From the NCBI RefSeq assembly GCF_947494025.1, contig NZ_CANLTQ010000001.1, forward strand, positions 62,001-126,000: a stretch of 64,000 nt of DNA, read 5' to 3'. This DNA comes from an uncultured Jannaschia sp. GTDB taxonomy: Bacteria; Pseudomonadota; Alphaproteobacteria; Rhodobacterales; Rhodobacteraceae. Each line of letters opens with the position of its first letter. The stretch's first letter is position 1. A program made the translations under genes and the position numbers. The notes beneath the pieces were generated by a model that did not search any database, was not told the DNA's origin, and worked only from the letters and a program-made list of their open reading frames with translations. Below are positions 48,708 through 59,077 of the stretch, one piece after another.

Positions 48708-49607
48708 TTAGCCGCCGCTTGCCGGCGCCGGCGGTCCCTGAACGGGACCGGGTGCGGGGACGAGGATCGTGCCGGACGCGTCGATCCGCGGCGCCTCGCG
48801 GGTCCGGAGCACGCGCAGGAACTCGAGTCGCGACGTGTCCGCGGCGAGCCGCACGCGCAGCCGTCCGTCGGTGCCGCGCACCACCTGCCCGACGGCGAGG
48901 TCGGGCGGAAACACGCCGCCGTCGCCGGAGGTCACGATCCGGTCGCCGGCACGCACGTCCTCGGGGTTCTCCACGAAGTCGAGCGCCGGGGCCGACGTCG
49001 TGTCGCCTGCGAGAATGGCCCGCTTGCCGGCCGGCTCGATCGTCACCGGAATGCGGCTGTTGCCGTCGGTGAGCAGAAGCACGCGCGACGTACGCGGTCC
49101 CACCCCCGAGATCCGGCCGACGAGGCCCAGACCGTCCATCGCTGCCCACCCGTCGCGGATACCGTCCTCCGCGCCGATGTTGAGCAGGACCGAGCGCCGG
49201 AACGGCGAGCCGGAATCGGTCAGCACCACACCCGTTACGTAGGTCAGCTCCGGCGACAGGCGCACCTTGTTGAGGTCGAGGAGACGGGCGTTCTCCTGTT
49301 CGAGCTGGATCGCCGCCTCGCGCCAGGACTTCATCTGCTGCAGCTCGCGCCGAAGATCGCGGTTCTGCTCGTAGACGCGGGCGTAGCCCTCGAAATCCTC
49401 GATCAGCCGTCCGGCCCAGGTGACGGGGACAAGCGCCCATTCCATGTTGGGCACGACCCGGTCCACGATCGCCGCGCGGATGCCCTCGGCCCGCGGATTG
49501 TCGATCCGCCAGAGCAGGACGAGCAGGACGAGCAGGACGCAGGCGATCGTGACGAACAATCGCCGCAGGGGCCGGGTGTAGATATCCTCGCTGCGCCCGC
49601 GCGCCAT
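48708..49607 (-). CDS. mreC: Rod shape-determining protein MreC
   Basis: A 299-residue bitopic protein. An N-terminal membrane span (about residues 15-30, VTIACVLLVLLVLLWRI) precedes a coiled-coil dimerisation segment (ARVYEQNRDLRRELQQMKSW) and two beta domains with VVLTDSGSPFRRSVLLNIGAEDGI-type residues and NSRIPVTIEPAGKRAILAG. It couples cytoplasmic MreB to periplasmic PBP2. A Pro-rich tail ends the protein. It follows mreB by seven bases. Confidence 0.93.
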   Translation of the reverse strand: MARGRSEDIYTRPLRRLFVTIACVLLVLLVLLWRIDNPRAEGIRAAIVDRVVPNMEWALVPVTWAGRLIEDFEGYARVYEQNRDLRRELQQMKSWREAAIQLEQENARLLDLNKVRLSPELTYVTGVVLTDSGSPFRRSVLLNIGAEDGIRDGWAAMDGLGLVGRISGVGPRTSRVLLLTDGNSRIPVTIEPAGKRAILAGDTTSAPALDFVENPEDVRAGDRIVTSGDGGVFPPDLAVGQVVRGTDGRLRVRLAADTSRLEFLRVLRTREAPRIDASGTILVPAPGPVQGPPAPASGG

Positions 49608-49614
49608 CCGGCTC

Positions 49615-50979
<1,365 letters not shown>

Positions 50980-52557
50980 TCAGCCGACGTCCTTGTAGCT
51001 GATCTCGCGGCCGTCGGGGCCGCCCTTCTCGCGCCGCATCAGCAGGCGGTTCAATGCGTTCACATAGGCGCGCACGCTGGCGACCACGGTGTCGGTGTCG
51101 GCCGACTGGCCGGTGACGATGCGACCGTCCTCCTCCAGCCGCACGGTCACGGTGGCCTGCGCGTCCGTCCCTTCCGTCACGGCGGAGACCTGGTAGAGTT
51201 GCAGCTTGGCCCGGTGCGTGACCAGCATCTTCACCGCGTTGAAGGCCGCGTCCACCGGACCGTCGCCCGTGGCCTGCGCCTCCTGCGGGCTGCCGTCGAT
51301 GCTCAGGCGCAGCGACGCCTCCTGCGGGCCCTCGGTCCCGCAGACGACACGCAGGTGCTCGACCCGGATGCGGTCCTCCGCCTGCCGCTCCTCGACCTGC
51401 ATCAGCGCGACGAGATCCTCGTCGTAGACCTCCTTCTTGCGGTCGGCGAGCGCCTTGAACCGCACGAACACGTCCGCCAGCTGATTGTCGGCCAACTCGT
51501 AGCCCAATTCCTTGAGCTTTGCGCGCAGCGCCGCGCGGCCCGAATGTTTGCCCAGAACCAGCGAGGTCGCGGTCAAGCCCACATCCTCGGGGCGCATGAT
51601 CTCGAAGGTCTCCGCGTTCTTCAGCATCCCGTCCTGATGGATGCCGCTCTCGTGGGCGAAGGCGTTCTTGCCGACGATCGCCTTGTTGAACTGCACCGGG
51701 AAGCCCGAGACGGAGGCCACGCGCCGCGAAATCGTCATCAGCTTCGTCGCGTCGATGCCGGTGGTGAAGGGGATGATGTCGTGGCGGACCTTCATCGCCA
51801 TCACGACCTCTTCCAGCGCGGTGTTGCCCGCCCGTTCGCCCAGACCGTTGATCGTGCACTCGATCTGACGTGCCCCGCCCTCGACCGCCGCAAGACTGTT
51901 GGCCGTCGCCATGCCGAGGTCGTTGTGGCAATGCGTGGCGAAGATCACGTCCTCCGCCCCCGGCACCTCCGCGATCAGGCGGCGGATCAGCTCCGCGCTC
52001 TCGTTGGGGGCGGTGTAGCCCACCGTGTCGGGGACGTTGATCGTGGTCGCACCGGCGCGGATCGCGATCTCCACCACGCGGGCGAGGTAGTCCCACTCCG
52101 TCCGCGTCGCGTCCATCGGCGACCATTGCACGTTGTCGCAGAGGTTGCGGGCATGCGTCACCGTCTCGTGGATGCGCTCGGCCATCTCGTCCTGTGTCAG
52201 GTTCGGGATGGCACGGTGGAGCGGCGAGGTGCCGATGAAGGTGTGGATTCGCGGCGACGCCGCGTGGCGCACCGCTTCCCAGCAGCGATCGATATCCCTG
52301 AGGTTCGCGCGCGCCAACCCGCAGATCGTGGCGGATTTCGCGGCCTTCGCGATCTCGGAGACGGCGGCGAAGTCGCCCTCGGAGGCGATGGGGAAGCCCG
52401 CCTCGATCACGTCGACGCCCATCTCGTCGAGCATGGCGGCGATCTCCAGCTTCTCCTCGTGGGTCATCGTCGCACCGGGCGACTGCTCGCCGTCGCGCAG
52501 TGTCGTGTCGAAGATGATGACGCGGCTGGCGTCGTGGTTCAGCTCGGGATTGGTCAT
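50980..52557 (-). CDS. leuA: 2-Isopropylmalate synthase
   Basis: A 525-residue LeuA that condenses acetyl-CoA with 2-ketoisovalerate, the first committed step of leucine synthesis. FDTTLRDGEQSPGATM at residues about 15-30 is the catalytic signature and THCHNDLGMATANSLAAVEGG-type residues near 205-225 hold the metal-binding HxH. The C-terminal LeuA regulatory domain (about residues 400-520) confers leucine feedback inhibition. The start 52557 is preceded by AAAGGATCAGAG, part of which can pair with an upstream leader segment. A 14-residue Leu-rich leader ORF lies at 52630-52674. Confidence 0.96.
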   Translation of the reverse strand: MTNPELNHDASRVIIFDTTLRDGEQSPGATMTHEEKLEIAAMLDEMGVDVIEAGFPIASEGDFAAVSEIAKAAKSATICGLARANLRDIDRCWEAVRHAASPRIHTFIGTSPLHRAIPNLTQDEMAERIHETVTHARNLCDNVQWSPMDATRTEWDYLARVVEIAIRAGATTINVPDTVGYTAPNESAELIRRLIAEVPGAEDVIFATHCHNDLGMATANSLAAVEGGARQIECTINGLGERAGNTALEEVVMAMKVRHDIIPFTTGIDATKLMTISRRVASVSGFPVQFNKAIVGKNAFAHESGIHQDGMLKNAETFEIMRPEDVGLTATSLVLGKHSGRAALRAKLKELGYELADNQLADVFVRFKALADRKKEVYDEDLVALMQVEERQAEDRIRVEHLRVVCGTEGPQEASLRLSIDGSPQEAQATGDGPVDAAFNAVKMLVTHRAKLQLYQVSAVTEGTDAQATVTVRLEEDGRIVTGQSADTDTVVASVRAYVNALNRLLMRREKGGPDGREISYKDVG

Positions 52558-52559
52558 GG

Positions 52560-52699
52560 CTCTGATCCTTTGTTCGGTGGTCTTCTTCGGCGCTGCCTCA
52601 CTCCCGAGCGGTCGCGCCGGATGGCACGCTCAGGAGCGGCTAAGAAGAAGGTCCGTTGGAAGGATCGTCGTCATGGGCAACAGGATAGTCGGATCAGAG
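52560..52699 (-). promoter_or_regulatory. Long-range pairing that could mask the leuA ribosome binding site
   Basis: On the leuA strand, CTCTGATCC (52699-52691) is the exact complement of GGATCAGAG (52568-52560), which overlaps the leuA ribosome site three bases before the ATG. The loop contains the whole leader peptide ORF. Formation would depend on ribosome movement through the leader (inference). Confidence 0.55.
52630..52674 (-). CDS. Leucine-rich leader peptide of leuA (putative leuL)
   Basis: A 14-residue ORF, MTTILPTDLLLSRS, that ends 72 bases before the leuA ATG. Four of 14 residues are leucine, three consecutive, and all four use CTT, rare in this genome, where neighbours favour CTC/CTG. 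This is the pattern of an amino-acid-sensing leader. No U-run terminator is visible between it and leuA, so the output could be translational masking (see the pairing at 52560-52699). Its own ribosome site is poor, which lowers confidence. Confidence 0.6.
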   Translation of the reverse strand: MTTILPTDLLLSRS

Positions 52700-52805
52700 A
52701 TGATGTGAAGGCCTTTTTGCGGGACGCACCCGGATGGGCGGGGTGCGACGCGACGGCACGGCGCGCCCACTGGACCGCACCGGGCCGCCCCGTAATATGG
52801 GCCAC

Positions 52806-53456
52806 ATGGAACACGCCATTGTTTTCGGAGCGTCCGGCGGGATCGGCGCGGCGCTCGCCGACCATCTCGCCGAACGCTACGACGTCACGCGGCTGAGCCG
52901 CCGTCACGACGGGCTCGACGTGACCGACGAGACCTCCGTCGCCTACCTCGTGGGCCGCCTCGACCGGCCCGTCGAAATCGTCTTCGTCGCCACAGGCCTT
53001 CTCGCGCCCGAGGGCCACACGCCCGAGAAGTCGCTGGACGCGGTCGAGGCGGCGGCGATGGCGCAAACCTTCGCGGTCAACGCCATCGGTCCCGCGCTGA
53101 TCCTGCGCCACATCGCGCCGAAGCTTTCCGAGACGGCGCGGGTCGGCGTGCTGACCGCGCGGGTGGGCTCGATCGGCGACAACCGGATGGGCGGCTGGTA
53201 CAGCTACCGCGCCGCCAAGGCCGCCGCGAACCAGATCGTCCACGGCGCGGCCATCGAGATCGGGCGCAAGCGCAAGCGGGCGGTCGTCGTGGCCCTGCAC
53301 CCCGGCACGGTCGACACGCCCTTCACCGAAGGCTACGCCGCGTCGAAGGTCGCGGCCCCGGAGGCGGCGGCGAACCTCGTCCGCGTCCTGACCGCGCTTA
53401 CGCCGGAGCAGACGGGGGGCTTCTTCGATTATGCGGGCCGCCCGGTCGAATGGTGA
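52806..53456 (+). CDS. Short-chain dehydrogenase/reductase
   Basis: A 216-residue classical-like SDR. The nucleotide-binding motif is AIVFGASGGIGAAL near residue 4, NAIGPALILRHIAP lies near residue 95, and the catalytic Tyr/Lys pair appears as WYSYRAAKAAANQ near residues 135-147; the catalytic Ser position is in TARVGSIGDNR. CsgA-like SDRs share this layout. Substrate unknown. The photolyase ATG lies inside its last codons (7-base overlap), so the two are co-expressed; in related bacteria SDR-photolyase neighbours recur. Confidence 0.88.
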   Translation: MEHAIVFGASGGIGAALADHLAERYDVTRLSRRHDGLDVTDETSVAYLVGRLDRPVEIVFVATGLLAPEGHTPEKSLDAVEAAAMAQTFAVNAIGPALILRHIAPKLSETARVGVLTARVGSIGDNRMGGWYSYRAAKAAANQIVHGAAIEIGRKRKRAVVVALHPGTVDTPFTEGYAASKVAAPEAAANLVRVLTALTPEQTGGFFDYAGRPVEW

Positions 53457-54985
53457 GGGAGCCGCGCCTCGTCCTCATCCTCGGCGACCAGCTGTCCGAC
53501 GACATCGCCGCCCTGCGGGAAGCCGATCCGGCCCGGGACGTGGTGGTGATGGCCGAGGTGCAGGCGGAGACGGACTACGTCGCCCACCACCCCAGGAAGA
53601 TCGTCTTCCTGTTCTCGGCCATGCGGAAGTTCGCGGCGCATCTGCGCGAGGCGGGCTGGCAGGTCCGCTACACCACGCTCGACGACCCGGAAAACACGCA
53701 ATCCATTTCGGGCGAGCTCCTGCGCGCGGCCGAGGCCACCGGCGCGTCGGAGGCGATCGGAACGGAGCCGGGGGAGTTCCGTCTGATTTCCGCGCTGGAG
53801 GATGGGCCGATCCCGGTCCACCTGTTTCCCGACGACCGGTTCCTATGCTCCCACGCCGAGTTCGAGACTTGGGCCGATGGCCGCCGCGAGTTGCGGATGG
53901 AGTGGTTCTACCGCGACATGCGCCGCCGCACCGGACTGATGATGGAGGGGGGCCATCCGGCGGGCGGCAGGTGGAACTACGACCACGACAACCGCAGGCC
54001 GCCGAAGACGGGGCTCGACGCGCCCGAGCCCCTGCGCTTCGCGCCCGACGCGACCGTGGAGGCGGTGACGGAGCTCGTCCGGGCGCGGTTCGGCAACCGC
54101 TACGGCAGCCTCGACGACTTCTGGTTCGCCACCGACGCCGACGGCGCGCGTCGGGCGCTCGCCCATTTCGTGGAGCGTTCCCTTCCCGAATTCGGCGCCT
54201 ATCAGGACGCGATGGTAAAGGGCGCCCCCTTCATGTTCCACGCGGTCCTGTCGGTCTACATGAATGCCGGGCTTCTTGGCTGGCGCGAGGTCTGCGAGGC
54301 GGCAGAGCGGGCCTGGAAGGACGGCGCCGTGCCGATCAACGCGGCCGAGGGCTTCATCCGTCAGATCATCGGCTGGCGCGAATACGTCCGCGGCGTCTAC
54401 TTCCTGCAGGGGCCGGACTACACGTCGCGCAACGCGCTCGGCCACAACCGCGACCTGCCGGACTTCTACTGGTCGGCCGAGACCGATATGGCCTGCATCG
54501 CGGAATGCGTCTCCGCCACGATGCGGGAGGCCTACGCCCACCACATCCAGCGCCTGATGGTGACGGGAAACTTCGCGCTCCTCGCCGGGCTTGATCCGCA
54601 TCAGGTCCACGAATGGTACCTGATCGTATACGCGGACGCCTACGAATGGGTTGAAAGTCCGAACGTCATCGGGATGAGCCAGTTCGCCGACGGAGGGGTG
54701 GTCGCTTCCAAGCCCTACGTCTCCGGCGGCAACTACATCAATCGGATGTCGGATTACTGTCGCCATTGCAGCTATTCGGTGACGACGAAATCCGGCGAGG
54801 GCGCCTGCCCCTTCAACCTGCTCTACTGGCACTTCCTCGACCGGCACCGCGACCGGTTCCAGCCGAACACGCGGATGCGCCGGATCTACGCTGCCTGGGA
54901 TCGAATGGACGAAGACCATCGGGCGAACGTGCTCGCGGAGGCGGCGGAAATCCTCGCGAAGCTCGACGCGGGCGAGCGGGTCTGA
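53450..54985 (+). CDS. FeS-containing bacterial cryptochrome/(6-4) photolyase
   Basis: A 511-residue member of the FeS-BCP/CryPro family, which uses FAD, a lumazine-type antenna and a 4Fe-4S cluster, and repairs (6-4) photoproducts or senses light. The N-terminal LVLILGDQLSDD starts the antenna domain; IIGWREYVRGVYFLQGP near residue 306 and HHIQRLMVTGNFALLAGLDP near residue 365 are FAD-domain signatures. Cysteines in MACIAEC, DYCRHCSYS and GACPFN supply the cluster ligands. It overlaps the SDR gene by seven bases. Repair versus photoreceptor function cannot be separated by sequence alone. Confidence 0.92.
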   Translation: MVREPRLVLILGDQLSDDIAALREADPARDVVVMAEVQAETDYVAHHPRKIVFLFSAMRKFAAHLREAGWQVRYTTLDDPENTQSISGELLRAAEATGASEAIGTEPGEFRLISALEDGPIPVHLFPDDRFLCSHAEFETWADGRRELRMEWFYRDMRRRTGLMMEGGHPAGGRWNYDHDNRRPPKTGLDAPEPLRFAPDATVEAVTELVRARFGNRYGSLDDFWFATDADGARRALAHFVERSLPEFGAYQDAMVKGAPFMFHAVLSVYMNAGLLGWREVCEAAERAWKDGAVPINAAEGFIRQIIGWREYVRGVYFLQGPDYTSRNALGHNRDLPDFYWSAETDMACIAECVSATMREAYAHHIQRLMVTGNFALLAGLDPHQVHEWYLIVYADAYEWVESPNVIGMSQFADGGVVASKPYVSGGNYINRMSDYCRHCSYSVTTKSGEGACPFNLLYWHFLDRHRDRFQPNTRMRRIYAAWDRMDEDHRANVLAEAAEILAKLDAGERV

Positions 54986-55339
54986 GACGCCGCGCAATAG
55001 ACCCGATCCACGTCTTCCGGTCGTCCCGCCCGACCGCAGGGCCGGGCAGAACCTGCTTGGTCGTCCGGCGCTTTCAGCGGACGTGACCTCGTTTGCCGGT
55101 CGACACAAGGAGCGACGTCGAGATGCCGCGGGAGACAACCTTCGCCCGCCGAGGCGATCCGGAAATATCATCGGGCGCGCGCCCGATGCAAAGGCGGAAG
55201 GACACGGCGGAAGGCCGGGGCGGTTTTGTCGAGGACAGGGCCTGTCCGGCATGCCGCCGAACGGGACGAAATCGGGGCGCGATCCGGGGTGACCTCGAGA
55301 CAGCCGACGTGTCCCGCGGATCACGGGATCACGACCCGG
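54986..55339. other. Intergenic gap between the photolyase and MORN-protein genes
   Basis: The two genes converge. Open frames cross this stretch in several phases but none has a ribosome site, a consistent codon bias or recognisable sequence. No U-run terminator is visible. Confidence 0.5.
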
Positions 55340-56869
55340 TCATCCGCCGTTCGCCGGCGTCTCCGCATCCACCTCGCCATCCCCGGAACCGGTGCCCGGC
55401 GGGACTACGGCGGCCCCCGCCTCGGGGTCCGGTTCCGCCGTTCCGGCCTCCGCCGGCGCGGCCGGGGCCGTGCCGGCGTCCGAACCCTGGCCGCCCTCGC
55501 TCAATGCGCCGCTCTCCCAGTCGCCTTCTTCCACCTGTCCGGTCGCGTAGCGCATCGTGCCCGGCCCCTCGCGCCGGCCGGCGACGAAGGACCCTTCGTA
55601 GACGTCACCGTTGGCATAGGTCGCGACGCCCTGCCCCTCGATCTCGCCGTTCGCCCATTCGCCCTCGTAGGTGAAGCCGTCGGGCATGGTGATGACGCCC
55701 TCGCCCTCGCGCTGGCCCTGCACGAAGCCGCCCTCGTAGATCGTGCCGTCGGCATAGCTCGCCCGTCCCCGCCCGTGGCGCAGCCCGTCGGCCCATTCGC
55801 CTTCGTAGCGGTAGCCGTCCCCGGAGGTCATGACGCCATAGCCGTGGTTCTGCGCGTCGACGAAGCCGCCCGCGTAGACGAGGCCGTTCGGGTAGACCGC
55901 GCGCCCCTCGCCCTCGATCACGCCGTCGGACCATTCGCCCTCGTAGGTCGCGCCGTCGGCATAGGTGATCTTGCCTTCCCCGTTGGCGAGATCGTTGGCG
56001 AACTGCCCGACATAGACCGAGCCATCGGGATAGGTCACCGTGCCCTCGCCCTCGATCCGGCCCTCGGACCATTCCCCCTCATAGAGGTAGCCGTCGGTGC
56101 CGGTGAAGGTGCCCCGCCCGTCGCGGCGATCGTCGGCGAAGCCACCTTCGTAGACGGAGCCGTCCGCGTAGGTCACCGTGCCCTGCCCCTCGCGCCGGCC
56201 GTCCGCGAGCTCGCCCTCGTAGATGTCGCCGTTGGCCTGCGTAAGCGTGCCGGTGCCGTTGATCTGGCCGTCCGCCCATTCCCCCTCGTAGATGAGCCCG
56301 TCGGGCGTCGTCAGCGTTCCCGTGCCGGCGCGGACGCCCCCCGACATGCTGCCCTCGTAGGTGGAGCCGTCGGGATAGGTGATCTGTCCCCGCCCGTCCT
56401 TCAGACCGTTCGACCAGCCGCCCACGTAACGGTAGCCGTTCTCCGCCTCGAGCGTGCCCTCCCCGTCGTGGACGGCGTTGCGGAACCCGCCGGAATAGGT
56501 GCTTCCGTTGGCGTATTCGGCCACGCCCCGCCCCTCGATGCGGCCCTCGACCCATTCGCCGGTATAGGTCGCGCCGTCGGCGAAGGTGATCGTGCCCTCG
56601 CCATGCGGCTCCCCCGCGGCGAAGCCGCCTTCGTAGACCGAGCCGTCGGCGAAGGTGGCGCGGCCCTGACCGCGGATCTCGCCCTCGACCCATTCGCCCG
56701 TATAGGTATAGCCCGAGGGCAGCGTGTAGGTCCCGGTCCCGTGCTGCTTGCCGTTCAGGAACGTCCCCTCGTAGACGCCGCCGCCGTCGTATTGCTTGGT
56801 GATGACGTCCTGCGCGTGCGCCGCGCCCGCGATCATCGCCAGAAGCGCCGCCCCGATCACCCGTCTCAT
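55340..56869 (-). CDS. Exported MORN-repeat protein
   Basis: A 509-residue protein with an N-terminal signal peptide (MRRVIGAALLAMIAGAAHA). About 18 tandem MORN motifs of 23 residues follow (Y-x-G-x-[FW] plus G-x-G, e.g. YEGEWADG, YEGGFVQG) from about residue 32 to 455. The tail of about 55 residues is Ala/Pro/Glu/Gly-rich. MORN arrays form elongated beta sheets for lipid or protein contacts. GGAGG precedes the ATG at a slightly long spacing. The repeats also cause repetitive DNA with about 69-bp periodicity. Confidence 0.88.
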   Translation of the reverse strand: MRRVIGAALLAMIAGAAHAQDVITKQYDGGGVYEGTFLNGKQHGTGTYTLPSGYTYTGEWVEGEIRGQGRATFADGSVYEGGFAAGEPHGEGTITFADGATYTGEWVEGRIEGRGVAEYANGSTYSGGFRNAVHDGEGTLEAENGYRYVGGWSNGLKDGRGQITYPDGSTYEGSMSGGVRAGTGTLTTPDGLIYEGEWADGQINGTGTLTQANGDIYEGELADGRREGQGTVTYADGSVYEGGFADDRRDGRGTFTGTDGYLYEGEWSEGRIEGEGTVTYPDGSVYVGQFANDLANGEGKITYADGATYEGEWSDGVIEGEGRAVYPNGLVYAGGFVDAQNHGYGVMTSGDGYRYEGEWADGLRHGRGRASYADGTIYEGGFVQGQREGEGVITMPDGFTYEGEWANGEIEGQGVATYANGDVYEGSFVAGRREGPGTMRYATGQVEEGDWESGALSEGGQGSDAGTAPAAPAEAGTAEPDPEAGAAVVPPGTGSGDGEVDAETPANGG

Positions 56870-57024
56870 GTCGCTCGTTTCCTCCGGCCGTTCGCGGGCG
56901 AAGCTAGGCAAAGCGGGCGCAAACGGCAACGGGCGATCCGGCCCGCGCGCGATCGGCGCTTTCACCCCGTCGCGAGGCGCGCTAGGTCGAGGCCGTCCCG
57001 CCGCGTGAGGCTCCGGAGCTTGCG

Positions 57025-58659
57025 ATGTCCGACACCTTCCGCCTGACGATGGCGCAGCTCGACGCGACGCCGGGCGACCTCCACGGCAATGCCGCGAAGG
57101 CCCGCGCGGCTTGGGCGGCGGCGCGCGAGGCGGGCGCGGACATGGTGATCCTGCCCGAGATGTTCCTTGCCGGCGGGCCGCCGCGGGGCCTCGCGCGGCG
57201 GCCCGCCTTCGTCGCCCATGCCCGGCGCGTCCTCGACGAATTGATCGCCGCCTGCGCCGACGGTCCCGCCATCGGCATCGGCGTGCCCTCCTGGCCCGAC
57301 GGCGCGGAGTTGCCCTTCAACGCCTGGGTCGTGGCCGAACGCGGCCGGATCGTGGCCGAGATCCGCAAGCATCACCGCACCCGCGAGGGCGGCCTCGACG
57401 AGACGCGCGATTTCGGCGCGGGCGACGTGTCCGGCCCCTACCGGGTCGGCCCGGTCCGGCTCGGCACGCCGATTTCCGAAGATGCCCGGTTCGAGGACGT
57501 CGCCGAGACGCTGGCCGAGACGGGGGCGGAGATCCTCGTCGTTCCGAACGCCGCCCCCTACGCCCGCGGGGGACAGGACGCTCGCTGGAGCCACGCCGTC
57601 GCGCGCGTGGTCGAGACCGGCCTGCCGCTCGTCTGGCTGAACCTCGTCGGCGGCGCGGACGACCTCGTCTTCGACGGCGCGAGCTTCGCGCTGAACCCGG
57701 GCGGCCGGCTCGCCGATCACCTGCCGTCCTTCGCGGAGGCGATCGTGCATGTCGATTTCGACCGGACGGACGAAGGGTGGCGCGCGCGGGATGGCGCCCG
57801 CGTGCCGCAGCCGGAGGGGCCGGAGGCCGATTACCGCGCGATGGTGGCGGGCCTGCGCGCGCGCATGGCCGGGGCCGGAACCGCGACGGCCTTGCTCGAA
57901 CTTTCGGGCGATCCGGCATCGGCCCTCGTCGCGGCCGTCGCCGCCGACGCGCTCGGACCCGCGAACCTGCGCTGCGTCACGCTGCTGCGCGAAGGCGATC
58001 CCGCCGCCCCGCTGGAGACCGCGCGCACGGTGGTGGAGCGGCTGGGTTGCCGGTTCGAGACGTGTTCCACCGACGCGTGCGACGTAGCCGCGGCGGATAT
58101 CGTCGCACGCCTTCTCGGAGAACGCCCGTCCGGCGCGGCTCGGGCGAACGTCCGGTCCCGTTGCGGCGAGCTGCTGCTGACCTCGTTGGCCGAAGCGTCC
58201 GGGGCATTGTTGCTGCGTTCTGCCTGCAAGTCGGATCTCGCGACGGGGGGCGACGGGATCGGGGGCGGCTACGATCCGGTAGCCGACCTCTACGGAAGCG
58301 AGCTTCCCGCGCTTTGCCGGTGGCGGAACGCGCATCATGTCGAGGGCTTCCTCGGGCCCGCGGGCGAAGTCGTGCCCGCTTGCCTGCTGGACGCGGCGAC
58401 GGCGGCGGGCACGGACGCGCTGCCGTCTAATTCCGTCCTCGACGACATCCTCGAGCGCCTGCGGGAGCGCGGGCAATCCCCGGGCGAGATCGTCCGGGCC
58501 GGTCACGACCGCGCGACCGTCCGGCGCGTCGCGGAGCGCGTCCGGAGCGCGTCCGGACGTCCCCGTCCCACGGGCCCCGGAATCGCGGGGCGAACCGCCG
58601 GGCTCGACCGGCTGGATCCGGTCGCGCATCGCTGGCGCGACCCCTCCGGCGAGGATTGA
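57025..58659 (+). CDS. NAD synthetase homologue lacking key catalytic residues (probable pseudoenzyme)
   Basis: A 544-residue protein with the full two-domain layout and length of glutamine-dependent NAD synthetase. The nitrilase-like domain keeps E45 and K115, but the glutaminase cysteine is Ser: TPISEDARF at 148-156 stands where active enzymes have PICED. In the synthetase domain the PP-loop SGGIDS is SGDPAS at 294-299, and the GNKSE region is altered to SACKSDLATGG. The last 50 residues also diverge. The frame is nonetheless intact, so it may be under a different constraint. It is transcribed with a small ORF and a VOC gene. Confidence 0.8.
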   Translation: MSDTFRLTMAQLDATPGDLHGNAAKARAAWAAAREAGADMVILPEMFLAGGPPRGLARRPAFVAHARRVLDELIAACADGPAIGIGVPSWPDGAELPFNAWVVAERGRIVAEIRKHHRTREGGLDETRDFGAGDVSGPYRVGPVRLGTPISEDARFEDVAETLAETGAEILVVPNAAPYARGGQDARWSHAVARVVETGLPLVWLNLVGGADDLVFDGASFALNPGGRLADHLPSFAEAIVHVDFDRTDEGWRARDGARVPQPEGPEADYRAMVAGLRARMAGAGTATALLELSGDPASALVAAVAADALGPANLRCVTLLREGDPAAPLETARTVVERLGCRFETCSTDACDVAAADIVARLLGERPSGAARANVRSRCGELLLTSLAEASGALLLRSACKSDLATGGDGIGGGYDPVADLYGSELPALCRWRNAHHVEGFLGPAGEVVPACLLDAATAAGTDALPSNSVLDDILERLRERGQSPGEIVRAGHDRATVRRVAERVRSASGRPRPTGPGIAGRTAGLDRLDPVAHRWRDPSGED

Positions 58660-58663
58660 TCCG

Positions 58664-59077
58664 ATGATCACGTTCCTCGTTCTCGTCCCGCGCTTCCGCA
58701 CGAACGTGTTCTTCGCGACCCGCGCCCTGATCGGCGCCCGGCACCGGGCCGACGTCGCGGTGGCCGGGATCGCGGATGCCCGAAGCACGGACCGGATCGA
58801 CATTCGCGCCGACTTTCCCCCTTCGGAGATGGCGGGGATCGACGCGTCGCACGATATCCGTGTCCGGCCCTCCGTGGGCGGGCCGCCGGGCGCGACGACG
58901 CTCGGGGGCAATCCCGGTTCCGCGCGCATGTCGGACGCGGCCCGCCGCTTCGCCGCGACCGAACTGCCGCCCGCGCGTTACGTCGCCCGGACGGAGCGCT
59001 GCCGCAACGCGCCGAAGGGGGCCGCGCGCCCCGTACCGAAACCGAGATTGAGCCCAACTGCTAGGACGCATCCATGA
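58664..59077 (+). CDS. Hypothetical protein, 137 residues
   Basis: No recognised family. It begins MITFLVLVPRFRTNVFF and becomes rich in Arg, Ala and Pro toward the end. Evidence for reality is positional: GAGGA lies eight bases before the ATG, it starts four bases after the NadE-like stop, and its stop overlaps the VOC gene start by four bases (ATGA). The C-terminal composition resembles an out-of-frame reading, so it may be shorter than drawn or spurious. Confidence 0.35.
   Translation: MITFLVLVPRFRTNVFFATRALIGARHRADVAVAGIADARSTDRIDIRADFPPSEMAGIDASHDIRVRPSVGGPPGATTLGGNPGSARMSDAARRFAATELPPARYVARTERCRNAPKGAARPVPKPRLSPTARTHP

Noticed and set aside
46201-49440. 1079-codon frame apparently fusing mreC/mreD region with PBP2
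   Set aside because: Only the PBP2 part from 48141 is protein-like; the rest is a shadow of mreD and mreC.
55502-56840. Possible CRISPR-like periodic repeats
   Set aside because: The roughly 69-bp periodicity is explained by tandem MORN motifs in a coding frame; units are degenerate and there are no unique spacers.
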